A stretch of 64,000 bases of DNA from Microbacterium terregens (lineage in GTDB: Bacteria > Pseudomonadota > Alphaproteobacteria > Sphingomonadales > Sphingomonadaceae): assembly GCF_027922045.1 (NCBI RefSeq), contig NZ_BSEX01000023.1, forward strand, positions 82,779 through 146,778. The letters are read 5' to 3'. The position numbers and the translations under genes were made by a program. The notes beneath the pieces are model-generated. The model made no database searches and was not told the origin of the DNA. It saw only the letters and a list, made by a program, of their open reading frames with translations. Below are positions 41,691 through 50,000 of this stretch, piece after piece (position 1 is the first letter of the stretch; each line of letters begins with the position of its first letter).

Positions 41691-43913
41691 CTATTCCCAG
41701 CTGAGGACGATGCGGCCGTTGGCCGGCACGTTGTAGTCGGTGCGGTCTTCCGAACTGCTGTGTGGGCGGACCGAATCGCCGCCCGCAGTGGTAACGCTGC
41801 TCTTGGGAAGCTTGCGCCGCTTCAGCCGCACGAGCCGAAGGTTGGCGGTACAGGTCTCCACCCCGTCGAGGGTGATCGTCACGGCGCGCTCACCGGTGCG
41901 CTCGATCCGTCGCAGCAGATAGTCGCAGTAGATCCGGAAGGGTGCACCCTCGACATCGTGGAAGGCTCGTGATGCGAAGATGAACGCAGCGCCGGCGCCA
42001 TAGACCTCCTGGCCGACCTGCCCCGCCTGCTGCCCGTCGGGATACAGGTCTTCCAATGGGAAGGAGAGCTTCGGGTCGATGTGTCCGTTGGACTCGCGCT
42101 GCTGGTCCGCCACTGCCTCGGCCGGCAGTGCGTCCGGGTAATAGTACCAGGCACGCGACAGGACGTATTTGCAATACTCACTGATCAGCATGCGCGCTTC
42201 GGGTTCGAGTTCCGGGCCGCTGTCGTTCAGAAACCGCTCGAACGCGACGAAGGTGTCGAAGCATTCGTACATCGCCATGTACGGGGCATCCTGAAGACAG
42301 GTTACCCCGAGGAAGGTCTCGTAGCTCTCGGCATGGCCGATCTGGCTGTCCCACAACACGCTGTTGTGGAAGAAGCTCGCGAGATAGACGTAGCTTTGCT
42401 GGAGATAGACTTCGCGATTGGTGATCCGCCAGAGGCGCATGCAGGCGGCGGCGCCCCAGGCCGTGAGATTGGCCTGGTAGTTGATGTTGAACCGCAACTC
42501 GATCGCCGCTTCGATCGCGGCCCGCGCCTCGTCCAGGTAGCGCTTGTCATCGGTCAGCTCGAACGCCTGCAACATGACCCAGGCGTAAATGCCACCCACG
42601 TCGGTCTGCCCCCGCCCGTCGGCAGGCGCGGTCTTCTCGATGATGGAGAAGTCGGTGACGTTGTACTGGATCGGCCATCGGTATTCGAAATGCTGCGCGG
42701 CCCGGATGCCGTACTCGAGCGAGGACAGGAACAGCTCCCGCGCATCCGCGTCGCCGTCCAGCGCCAGGATGCCGAGGTTGAGCAGCGGGTGGTACAGGTA
42801 CCAGCTGTCGACCGCGTCGGCGTCCTTGTCCTTGCCGACGTTGGGAAGATAGCGCCGCAGTGTAGCGAGCTTCGGATCGTAGAACTTCTGCAGGCCCGCC
42901 TTCAGTTCGGCTTCCAAAGGATGCGGTTCACCCCGCCACTTGCCCCAGTCGTGCAAGGCGGTGATTACCGACATCTGGACCATGATGTCGGGATACTCCG
43001 CTGCGGTATACGGATGGACGTAGCGGTGCCCGTAGTGGCGGATGGTCGCCTCCGGCGCCTCCGCCAAGTCGCGGGCAGCCCGTTCCGCTCGATCCACCCA
43101 GTCGCGATACTGAACCGGCGGAAGCTCCAGGGCCTTGTAGGCGGTGCCCAGCATCTGGATGAACTGGCGCGCGGACTCCCGTTCGTCCGGCGGTGCCGTG
43201 TAGCGGAACACCACGATCGCATCGGAGATCGTGACGGTCTTGCCCGCCTCCAGCGCCGCGGACGCCGGATCCTGGTCGCGCTCGGGCGTCGGCAGGAGAT
43301 AGCCGAGCTCGGGCCATTCCCCGCCCACTACCCCATCCGGCTTGGTGCCCGTGTCCCGATAATAGTCGTTCAGCGCGGTGAGGTTCTGGAAATACAGCAC
43401 ATTGCCGAAGTCCGGCTCCTCGATGCGGAAGTAGAGCAGCCCGCCGTTCAAACCCCGCTGGGCCGCTTCGACCGTGCCGCTTGCGGCAACCGGATCATCC
43501 TCGCGCCCGAGGGGATAGATATCCCGCGGCGCAAACGGGATGAGGATCGACGTTTCAGGGGTCAGGCAGACGGTGATGCGCAGGATCTCCAGCGCCTCCG
43601 ATCCGATCCCGAAGACAATGTGATGCTCGCCCATGCCGCTGATCACCCGAAGGCGAGCGGATTCGCCGGGCCGGGCATCCAGCACCTCGCATTCGAACGG
43701 TGCGGCGATAAAGGCAGCCCGCAGCGCGAGCCCCCCTTTGCCGGGACGCCGCACGATCGCAAAGACGCCGTCCCGGGCGGCGACCACCTCCACCTCGAGC
43801 TCACCCGAGCGGAATCGGGAAAGAGGCTTTTTGTGGCGACGAAGATCTTCGCGCAGCGCCAGGAGGTAGGGGCTGACCGGCAGGATCTCCTTCGAGATCG
43901 CCGTTGTCGCCAT
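41691..43913 (-). CDS. Large uncharacterised protein with alpha/alpha-toroid (six-hairpin glycosidase-like) domain
   Basis: 740 residues from ATG 43913, chosen because GGAGG sits 5 nt upstream; a GTG at 43919 is also in frame. No signal peptide, so cytosolic. Residues 1 to about 260 look beta-rich (a sandwich-like domain); from about 270 to 650 a run of helical repeats with many aromatic residues (RHYGHRYVHPYTAAEYPDIM, SWYLYHPLLNLGILAL, RWPIQYNVTDFSIIEKT) resembles six-hairpin glycosidases or carbohydrate epimerases. Two likely acid residues cannot be assigned. First gene of the operon with two SDRs and an MDR. Confidence 0.65.
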   Translation of the reverse strand: MATTAISKEILPVSPYLLALREDLRRHKKPLSRFRSGELEVEVVAARDGVFAIVRRPGKGGLALRAAFIAAPFECEVLDARPGESARLRVISGMGEHHIVFGIGSEALEILRITVCLTPETSILIPFAPRDIYPLGREDDPVAASGTVEAAQRGLNGGLLYFRIEEPDFGNVLYFQNLTALNDYYRDTGTKPDGVVGGEWPELGYLLPTPERDQDPASAALEAGKTVTISDAIVVFRYTAPPDERESARQFIQMLGTAYKALELPPVQYRDWVDRAERAARDLAEAPEATIRHYGHRYVHPYTAAEYPDIMVQMSVITALHDWGKWRGEPHPLEAELKAGLQKFYDPKLATLRRYLPNVGKDKDADAVDSWYLYHPLLNLGILALDGDADARELFLSSLEYGIRAAQHFEYRWPIQYNVTDFSIIEKTAPADGRGQTDVGGIYAWVMLQAFELTDDKRYLDEARAAIEAAIELRFNINYQANLTAWGAAACMRLWRITNREVYLQQSYVYLASFFHNSVLWDSQIGHAESYETFLGVTCLQDAPYMAMYECFDTFVAFERFLNDSGPELEPEARMLISEYCKYVLSRAWYYYPDALPAEAVADQQRESNGHIDPKLSFPLEDLYPDGQQAGQVGQEVYGAGAAFIFASRAFHDVEGAPFRIYCDYLLRRIERTGERAVTITLDGVETCTANLRLVRLKRRKLPKSSVTTAGGDSVRPHSSSEDRTDYNVPANGRIVLSWE

Positions 43914-43968
43914 CAACACCTCCCTGATCTGCTTCGCCCTGCTTTCAAATGCCGCCAGCGATCGGGTT

Positions 43969-43988
43969 GTTCCCGTTGGAAAGGGAAC
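43969..43988. promoter_or_regulatory. Inverted repeat GTTCCC-N8-GGGAAC upstream of the toroid operon
   Basis: Perfect 6-bp arms 56 nt upstream of ATG 43913. Possible operator for the 39.1-43.9 kb operon. A related GTTCCC/GGGAAC repeat occurs in the glyco cassette promoter at 28274-28322. Confidence 0.4.
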
Positions 43989-44011
43989 ATACGACGAATT
44001 GTCGGAGCCTT

Positions 44012-44025
44012 CTAACGTACGTTAG
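44012..44025. promoter_or_regulatory. 14-bp perfect palindrome CTAACGTACGTTAG
   Basis: Starts immediately after the patatin stop (TGA at 44027-44029, minus strand) and 99 nt upstream of the toroid gene. Without a T-tract it is not a terminator; a repressor operator is more plausible. Confidence 0.45.
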
Positions 44026-44026
44026 T

Positions 44027-45061
44027 TCAAGCAGGAATCCTGCCGTCACCGGCAGCATCATGGAGGGTGAGACCGGTCTGGCCGACCGTGATCTCGCCCG
44101 TTCGCAGTCTACGCACAAGTGCGTCGCCATCCCGGCGTCCGCTGTTCCACCGCTGCAGCACCGACCGCGGGGAGAAGTCCATCGCCTTGCCGGCGACCTC
44201 TTGCTCCTGGTCGCGGTAGGCGGTGGTCACCAGCGCTACCGAGCGGCACGTCTCCCGCCCAGGGCAGCCGTTCTCGAAAAAGGTGCGCCAGCGCGAGAGC
44301 GTCCTGCGGGATTGGGCCGCAAAAGCGAGATCCTGCATCCGCCCGGCAACTTCACCGATGGTCTTGGGCCGGCGCGAGGAGAGCGGAAGAAGGTCCGACG
44401 CGATGCACAGGATCGGCGTGGAACCGGAGTCGAGCATCACCGGATCGATCGGGAGGTTCATCGACAGTCCGCCGTCTCCGAGGAGGCGGCCGTCCACCTC
44501 CACCGCCGGATAGGCGGTCAGCAGGGCTGCGCTCGCGCGGATATGATCCGCCGACAGCCGCTGCCGGGCGGTATCCAGCAGAACCTCCTCACCGGTTTCG
44601 ATATCGACCGCGACGGCCGTCATGCGCATCGGGCCGCGGTTGAGCAGGTCGAAGTCGACAAGATCCTGAAGCGTGCTGCTCAGCGCCTGGGTGTCGTAGA
44701 CGGCGGGCGAGCCGGCGCCCCCGTCCCCCTGCCGCCACGCGGGAGAGGAGCCGAGCGGCCCGAACAGTCCGGGGCGGCCCGTCAGAAGCGTTTCCACTAC
44801 GGCACCGGTCCGGCGCCACCCCTCCGGCAGCATGTCCCACGGCATCGGCCAGCCCTGCTCGTCCGCTGGGCGCCAGAGCTTGCGGAGGCGGTCCACCCGG
44901 TCCTCCGGGGCATTGCCTGCGATGATCGCGCCCGTGACCGCGCCGATCGAGGTGCCGACGACCCACTCCGGCTCGATGTCGGCATCGTGGAGGGCCTCGT
45001 ACAGGCCGGCATGATAGGCGCCGAGCGCGTTGCCGCCGCCAAGCACCAGGACGATCTTCAC
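44027..45061 (-). CDS. Patatin-like phospholipase family protein
   Basis: 344 residues from GTG 45061, which begins MKIVLVLGGGNALGAYHAGL; a longer frame from GTG 45118 would overlap the glutaredoxin gene by 35 nt. Patatin serine/aspartate dyad: oxyanion loop LGGGNALGAYH, nucleophile elbow GTSIG, and Asp in GDGGLSMNLP. Cytosolic or membrane-associated lipid acyl hydrolase. C-terminal region past 300 has DALVRRLRTGEITVG. 22 nt downstream of the glutaredoxin-like gene. Confidence 0.85.
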   Translation of the reverse strand: MKIVLVLGGGNALGAYHAGLYEALHDADIEPEWVVGTSIGAVTGAIIAGNAPEDRVDRLRKLWRPADEQGWPMPWDMLPEGWRRTGAVVETLLTGRPGLFGPLGSSPAWRQGDGGAGSPAVYDTQALSSTLQDLVDFDLLNRGPMRMTAVAVDIETGEEVLLDTARQRLSADHIRASAALLTAYPAVEVDGRLLGDGGLSMNLPIDPVMLDSGSTPILCIASDLLPLSSRRPKTIGEVAGRMQDLAFAAQSRRTLSRWRTFFENGCPGRETCRSVALVTTAYRDQEQEVAGKAMDFSPRSVLQRWNSGRRDGDALVRRLRTGEITVGQTGLTLHDAAGDGRIPA

Positions 45062-45083
45062 GTCCTGGATTTCTGGCCGGGGC

Positions 45084-45332
45084 TCAGTTGCTGGCAAGGA
45101 AGCGCTCGAGATCGTCACTGCCGCCGATCCGTTCCCCGTCGATGAAGACCTGCGGCGTGGTGGAAACGCCCTGCTCCTCCTTGTACCGGTCCACTTCCTC
45201 GCGGGACCGGAGCAGATGGTCTTCGACCTCGTAGCCGGCGGCTTCCAACATGGCCTTGGCGCGAACGCCGAAGGGGCAGGTGTGTTCCGGCAGCACCATC
45301 CGGTACAGCGTTGCCTTACGTTCCGTGCTCAT
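45084..45332 (-). CDS. Glutaredoxin-like protein with CPFG site
   Basis: 82 residues. Thioredoxin fold with LPEHTCPFGVRAKAMLEAAG; the usual CPYC/CGFS site is CPFG here, so only one cysteine in the motif (monothiol-like, also lacking the CGFS glycine). The cis-Pro loop STTPQVFIDGERIGGSDDL for glutathione binding is intact. Likely a glutathione-dependent reductase of the GrxC-like/NrdH-like side group. Operon with the patatin gene. Confidence 0.83.
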   Translation of the reverse strand: MSTERKATLYRMVLPEHTCPFGVRAKAMLEAAGYEVEDHLLRSREEVDRYKEEQGVSTTPQVFIDGERIGGSDDLERFLASN

Positions 45333-45559
45333 CGGTCGGCTCCTTTGCGTCGTCGGCCGAAATCCTGTTCAGTCGACGGAATGGTGGGGACGGCTCTTCG
45401 GCGCGGGCTCGACAGGCCACGATCGTTCATCGCGGGCATCTTGGGGGATTCCTCGTCGCGACAGAGAGGGAGTGGCTGAAGGGCCGCTCGTCCAGTCCAG
45501 AACGCAGCGCGGTCGCAAGCGTTGCGCCCTGCCGGGCAGATGGCCGGCATTCGCTGCCT

Positions 45560-46012
45560 TCAGCGGCGCCGACACAGCCACCAGCCGACCGCGACCATCC
45601 CTGCTCCCCATAGCAGGAAGAGGCCGTCCCACACGGAGAGCCCGGCCGGTTCATAGACGTGGTGGACTTGAAGCAGGTGATGATCGATCACCCCCTCGAC
45701 CAGGTTGAACAGGCCCCAGCCGATCAGCAGGGCCCCACCGAAAAGGCGCCCAGACAGGTCGGCGTCGCCCCGACGCCCCGCGCGCCAGAGAAGCGCGATG
45801 CCGATGGCCGTGAGCATCCAGACGCCGGCGTGAAAGAAGCCGTCCCACACCATGTTCACCTTGGCCCCGACATAGTCGGTGTTCGGTATGCGACCGGACA
45901 GCATGTTGTGGAACTGCATGATCTGGTGGAACAGGATCCCGTCCACGAAGCCGCCCATGCCCATGCCGAGTGCGAGGCCGGCGGACAGAAGCGGTCGGCG
46001 GCTGGCGATCAT
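45560..46012 (-). CDS. DUF2243 domain-containing membrane protein
   Basis: 150 residues, four membrane segments. Family signature GFVDGILFHQIMQFHNM near the N-terminus, WDGFFHAGVWML in the second segment and LVEGVIDHHLLQVHHV in the third, rich in His as in DUF2243. Function unknown; conserved His could bind a metal or haem. It overlaps the upstream small protein by 4 nt (ATGA). Confidence 0.88.
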   Translation of the reverse strand: MIASRRPLLSAGLALGMGMGGFVDGILFHQIMQFHNMLSGRIPNTDYVGAKVNMVWDGFFHAGVWMLTAIGIALLWRAGRRGDADLSGRLFGGALLIGWGLFNLVEGVIDHHLLQVHHVYEPAGLSVWDGLFLLWGAGMVAVGWWLCRRR

Positions 46013-46245
46013 GACCGGGACCTTTCCTCAGGCTCTTGAAGGACCAGAGCGACCACCGCGAGCAGGAGCGTCAGCGGCAACGCGACCGCGCAGGCATTCC
46101 ACCACAGGTCGCCCGCCAGCAGGCGTTCGCGCACGGATGCTGCCTGGGGCGAATGACACAGGGTGCATGCGAGCGCCGGCACCGGAAGGAGCGCCGCGGG
46201 CGCCAGGACGGCGATCCCGGCGAGGTGCCTGAACCTTGCTGCCAT
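46009..46245 (-). CDS. Small membrane protein with CxxC motif
   Basis: 78 residues. An N-terminal signal-like segment (AARFRHLAGIAVLAPAALLPVPALA) is followed at once by ACTLCHSPQAASVRERLL, a C-x2-C-H motif that could bind a metal or haem c, then a membrane segment ACAVALPLTLLLAVVALVLQ and a charged tail. Not a recognised family. Overlap with the DUF2243 gene suggests the two work together. A GGAAC-N16-CGTC sequence at 46254-46278 could be a sigma-EcfG-type promoter. Confidence 0.7.
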   Translation of the reverse strand: MAARFRHLAGIAVLAPAALLPVPALACTLCHSPQAASVRERLLAGDLWWNACAVALPLTLLLAVVALVLQEPEERSRS

Positions 46246-46296
46246 CCCGTGCAGACGCGTGGCCGGCGCCAGGGTTCCGGCGCTCAGGAACTGCCG

Positions 46297-47175
46297 CTAT
46301 TCGCCCTCGTCCGGATCAAGCTCCCCGTGCACCTGGCCATGGGCGAGCACCGCGAACAGGCCGGTGCCGCCGATGATGTTGCCCAGCAACGACGGCAGGA
46401 CGATGCGGCCGATGGCATCGGAGAGACCCACCTCTCCTTGCAGCCACAGCAGCCAGGCCTCGCCCGATCCCGCGACCACATGGCTGAAGCCACCCAGGGC
46501 GATCACATAGGTGATCAGGACGATCACCCAGAACTCGCTGCCTCGCGCATTCGGCAGGATCCATGCGATCGACGCCACCAGGAAGCCCGCCGGCATGCCC
46601 AGCATCAGCGTCGTCATCGCATCGTGCCGGAGTAGCGAGCGCGAGACCTCCAGCGTGGCGGAGAGTTGCTCCGGCCCGACGATGATCTGATGGGCGACCA
46701 GCAAGGCGACGAAGAAGGTGCCGATCAGGTTGGCGATGAGGACGGTGACCCAGAGACGAAGCAGCCGGGCAAGGTTCCGGCGCGTCGGGTGAGTGGCGAG
46801 CGGAAGCACCGCCGTCACCGTATTCTCGGTGAACAGTTGCAGGTTGCCCAGGATCACGATCACGTAGCCGACCGAATAGCCGAGCGAGGAGATCAACTCC
46901 GCCCAGGGTTCCTTGGGCAGCTTCTCCTGCAAGAACGCCTCGGCCAGGATCGACGCGCTGAGGCCCACCCCTGCCGCAAAACCGGAGAAGATCAGCGAGG
47001 CCAGCGGCCTTCCGAGCTCCTCGTCTCCCTGGAGCCGGATAACCTCGTGGACGACCTTGGGCGAGCCCGAGCGGCGCTCGTCGACGGAATCAACCTCCTC
47101 CTCGGTCAGACCTTCCACGGGCTCGGCCTCTGGACCGCCCTCGCTTTTCAGGTCCTCGTCGCGCGAGCCGGACAT
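46297..47175 (-). CDS. Formate/nitrite transporter family protein (YfdC-like)
   Basis: 292 residues from ATG 47175; an ATG at 47205 would overlap the HAD gene. The first ~60 residues are acidic and cytosolic (EEEVDSVDER), then the FNT pore of six membrane segments: LASLIFSGFAAGVGLSASIL, LFTENTVTAVLPL, ANLIGTF, and VAGSGEAWLLWLQGEVG. The YfdC-like branch is distinct from FocA and NirC, with unknown anion. Downstream of the HAD gene by 4 nt. Confidence 0.85.
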   Translation of the reverse strand: MSGSRDEDLKSEGGPEAEPVEGLTEEEVDSVDERRSGSPKVVHEVIRLQGDEELGRPLASLIFSGFAAGVGLSASILAEAFLQEKLPKEPWAELISSLGYSVGYVIVILGNLQLFTENTVTAVLPLATHPTRRNLARLLRLWVTVLIANLIGTFFVALLVAHQIIVGPEQLSATLEVSRSLLRHDAMTTLMLGMPAGFLVASIAWILPNARGSEFWVIVLITYVIALGGFSHVVAGSGEAWLLWLQGEVGLSDAIGRIVLPSLLGNIIGGTGLFAVLAHGQVHGELDPDEGE

Positions 47176-47179
47176 CTGC

Positions 47180-47845
47180 TCAGCGTCCCAACGGGGAGCG
47201 GTCATACTCCGCAAGCAGCGCCGCGACATCGTTGTAGATCGCGATCGCGCCTGCTTCGCGGAGCGTCTCCTCGGGGAACTTGCCCGAAAGCAAAGCGATC
47301 GTCGCGATGCCGCATTTGCTGGCAGCCTCCACGTCATAGGGGCTGTCGCCGACCACCAACACCTCCTCTGCCGACAAGGGTGCCACCTTTTTCAGTGCAG
47401 CCACGAAGATGTCGGGCGCCGGCTTGGTATGTTCGACATCCCCGGAGCTCGTGGTCGCCTGGACGAGGTCGCGCGCATCGAGCAGGTCGAGATAATGATC
47501 GACCTCCTCGGCCGACGCGGACGAGGCAAGCACCACCGTCTGCCCCGCCGCATGCACGCGGGCGAGCAGATCATGCGCGCCGGGGAACGGCCGCACCTGT
47601 TCCAGCAGGTCGGGCTTGAAGACCGCGCCATGCGCCTCCCCGAGCTTTTCGATCAAGTCCGCGTCCGCATCAGGGATGAGCGTCGGCACCAGCATGTCCT
47701 TGCCCTTGCCGATCTGGCCGTGGATGGTCGCGCGGTCGAAATCGGCTTCGATGCTCCGGAATGCTTCCTCCCAGGCGAGCACGTGCATGTCGTTGCTGTC
47801 GACCAGCGTCCCGTCGACGTCGAAGAATACGGCTCGATATTTCAC
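47180..47845 (-). CDS. HAD family hydrolase (beta-phosphoglucomutase/phosphatase-like)
   Basis: 221 residues from GTG 47845. HAD motifs: FFDVDGTLVDSND, ASSASAEEVD (motif II Ser), KPAPDIF (motif III Lys) and VVGDSPYDVEAA (motif IV Asp). Cap of the C1 type. The family includes phosphatases for sugar phosphates. Operon with the FNT transporter. Confidence 0.88.
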   Translation of the reverse strand: MKYRAVFFDVDGTLVDSNDMHVLAWEEAFRSIEADFDRATIHGQIGKGKDMLVPTLIPDADADLIEKLGEAHGAVFKPDLLEQVRPFPGAHDLLARVHAAGQTVVLASSASAEEVDHYLDLLDARDLVQATTSSGDVEHTKPAPDIFVAALKKVAPLSAEEVLVVGDSPYDVEAASKCGIATIALLSGKFPEETLREAGAIAIYNDVAALLAEYDRSPLGR

Positions 47846-47936
47846 GTAGGACGGTTCCCTTCCGGAAAGGTGATGGCGGCAAAGCCGAGGCTCAACGCAC
47901 GAACGTGCCGGAAGGACCGGCGGATGTCGGCCCCGC

Positions 47937-48794
47937 TCAGGCGCGGCCGCGAGCGGAGCGGGTCGGCAGCACCAGATGGGTGAGGAAGTTGCGCAGCTCC
48001 GTCATGCGCGCAGTCGCATCCGTCACCTGCTCGTTCAGTCCGAGCCGCCACGCGAGATCGCGCCGATCGGGCTGGCGGTGCAGTTCCTCCACCAACGCGG
48101 CATGGCTTTCCACGTCCTGCTCGTTCTGGGCGAGACCGTGCTCGATCAGGTCTTCCGATTGGCGGCGGAGGGCCGCGGCGACTTCGCGCAACGAGATTTC
48201 CGGATGATATTGCACGCCCCAGAAGATGCCGTTCCCGTGGCGGATCTCGGCTGCCTGGACCCGCGTCACCGAGTTCGATGCCAGCAACCGGGCACCCTCG
48301 GGAAGCGCGGCGACTTCGTCGGTGTGGATCGCCGGCGCATCGAATACCGGCGGGCGCCCGTCGAGGAGGAGATGGCCCTCTCCCGCCGGTTGGCGCGCGA
48401 TCCGGCGTGCGAAGCCCGCCTCCCGCCGCTCCTGCATCGCCCGAACCGTGCCGCCAGCCGCGACCACCGCCACCTGCAAACCGGCGCACGAACCGAAGGC
48501 AGGGGTGCCGGATTGGAAGACCGCGCGCATGAAGTCGATCTCGCGCCGTGTCTCGGGCGTGTCCTCGTACAGATGCAGCGGCGAACCGGTGAGGAACACC
48601 GCGTCATAGCCCTCCAGCCCGACGGCATCGGGCACCCTGCTTCCGCGGTCGGCCGGCTTCACGCGGTCACAACTGGCGTCCGGCGCCAGGTCGCCCAGGC
48701 GCTTGAGGAAGGTCTCGCCGGAACTGCGGCCGACACTGTCCCGCCGCTTCTCGCGGGCGGCGGGCGGCTCACTTTCGGCGACAAGGATACGCAT
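47937..48794 (-). CDS. Class I glutamine amidotransferase-like protein
   Basis: 285 residues. Class I GATase triad: nucleophile Cys in FGSCAGLQVA, His/Glu in VQYHPEISLRE, with TGSPLHLYED holding the oxyanion-like Gly. Catalytic order fits the gamma-glutamyl hydrolase/GuaA-like GATase family (no synthetase domain). C-terminal extension of about 80 residues past the Glu is helical and of unknown role. Same strand as DUF72, with 79 bp between. Confidence 0.85.
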   Translation of the reverse strand: MRILVAESEPPAAREKRRDSVGRSSGETFLKRLGDLAPDASCDRVKPADRGSRVPDAVGLEGYDAVFLTGSPLHLYEDTPETRREIDFMRAVFQSGTPAFGSCAGLQVAVVAAGGTVRAMQERREAGFARRIARQPAGEGHLLLDGRPPVFDAPAIHTDEVAALPEGARLLASNSVTRVQAAEIRHGNGIFWGVQYHPEISLREVAAALRRQSEDLIEHGLAQNEQDVESHAALVEELHRQPDRRDLAWRLGLNEQVTDATARMTELRNFLTHLVLPTRSARGRA

Positions 48795-48873
48795 GGACGC
48801 TCGCGGACAACAGGGGATGGGAACGGGCGGCGGACAGCCTTGCCCTGCCGGGTCGGAGGAGCTGAAACGTCAA

Positions 48874-49671
48874 CTATCCCAAATGGTTGCGCCCCAATCC
48901 ATCGACCCTATCCTCCTCGCTTCCAAAGGACTCGATGAGCTGCAATGCGTTGGCGAGGGCCGCGCCGGACGCCGTGTTGTCGAAGATCGTCCAGCACTCG
49001 GCAGCGGTGGTGCCCGCCGCGGCCATCGCGTCATGAAGGCGAGCGATCGCGCCCGCATCGTATGAGGATCGATAGATGACCGGCGATCCGTGCAGCCGGA
49101 AATAGGCCAGCCCCGCCCATCCGCCCGGCTCGGCCGCGCGGGGATGAACCGCAGGGTCGGCAGCCACGCGCGAGACGGCATGGTCGCGGAGCAGTCGTTC
49201 GGCGGCTTCCTCGAACCAGCTGGGATGCCGGGGTTCGCAGACGATGGCAGGCCCCAGCCGCGCGGCCAGTTCCGTGAAGAACGCGGTCGCAACCGCCGGC
49301 TCGAATGCAAGGCTGGGTGGCAGTTGCACCAGCGTCGGCCCCCGATTGCTGCCGAGGCCCGCGACCTCGTCGGCGAAGCGCCCCAGCAGATCGCCACAGC
49401 CGGCCAGCTTGTGCTGGTGGGTGATGGTCTTCGGCAGCTTGACCGAGAAGCGGAAGTGCGGCGGGACGCTCGCCGCCCAGCGCGCGTAGGTGGAAGAGCG
49501 ATGCGGGCGATGAAAGCTGCTGTTGATCTCCGCGGCGTCGAGCCGGCGCGCGTAGCGCTGAAGATGGGTTCCCTCGCCCGGCACCACCCCGGCGGCTTCG
49601 CGCGGGATCGACCAGCCCGCGGTACCGATCCGCAACCGCACCGCTGTGCTACCCGCTCCTAGAGCGTCCAT
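48874..49671 (-). CDS. DUF72 domain-containing protein
   Basis: 265 residues from ATG 49671. TIM-barrel-like DUF72 family: RIGTAGWSIPREAAG, LDAAEINSSFHRPH, HFRFSVKLPKTITHQHKL, CEPRHPSW and LAYFRLHGSPVIYRSSY. Function unknown. It overlaps the upstream small gene by 13 nt. Confidence 0.9.
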   Translation of the reverse strand: MDALGAGSTAVRLRIGTAGWSIPREAAGVVPGEGTHLQRYARRLDAAEINSSFHRPHRSSTYARWAASVPPHFRFSVKLPKTITHQHKLAGCGDLLGRFADEVAGLGSNRGPTLVQLPPSLAFEPAVATAFFTELAARLGPAIVCEPRHPSWFEEAAERLLRDHAVSRVAADPAVHPRAAEPGGWAGLAYFRLHGSPVIYRSSYDAGAIARLHDAMAAAGTTAAECWTIFDNTASGAALANALQLIESFGSEEDRVDGLGRNHLG

Positions 49672-50000
49672 ATGCGATAGCAGCGGATCAGTATCTCTTC
49701 CTGCGAAAACCGGGCTTCTAGATCGCGTCGGTACCGGGCCCACCAGTCCCGGTCCACGTCGTCGACCACGACTTCTGCGGTGATCATCCGATCACGGGCG
49801 GTGCCGTCGCCGCGCCCCTCCGCCCAAAGCCCCTCGGCCGGGCTCCGGCTGAACAGGGTGACGCCACCGAACGCCTGCAGAAGCTCATGGCGTACCCGGT
49901 CGAACATCTCTCGTGCGAAGGGGGCGCCTTCATTGGAGGTGGTCGGCAGGAAGAGCTCGACGAGCCAGCGGGGCTGCAGATCGTCCACCGCTTCCCTCAC
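49659..50000 (-). CDS. Small uncharacterised protein, 113 residues
   Basis: GTG start at 50000 overlapping the SDR stop (GTGA). The sequence (LVELFLPTTSNEGAPFAREMFDRVR, LLQAFGGVTLFSRSPAEGLW, RYRRDLEARFSQEEILIR) is mixed alpha/beta, with a ferredoxin-like repeat feel and no known domain that I recognise. Soluble. Translationally coupled to the SDR gene and overlapping the DUF72 gene, so it likely belongs to this three-gene operon. Confidence 0.75.
   Translation of the reverse strand: MREAVDDLQPRWLVELFLPTTSNEGAPFAREMFDRVRHELLQAFGGVTLFSRSPAEGLWAEGRGDGTARDRMITAEVVVDDVDRDWWARYRRDLEARFSQEEILIRCYRIWTL

Noticed and set aside
45061..45118. Extended start of the patatin gene at GTG 45118
   Set aside because: It would overlap the glutaredoxin-like gene by 35 nt with no domain content; GTG 45061 begins exactly at the first beta strand of the patatin fold.
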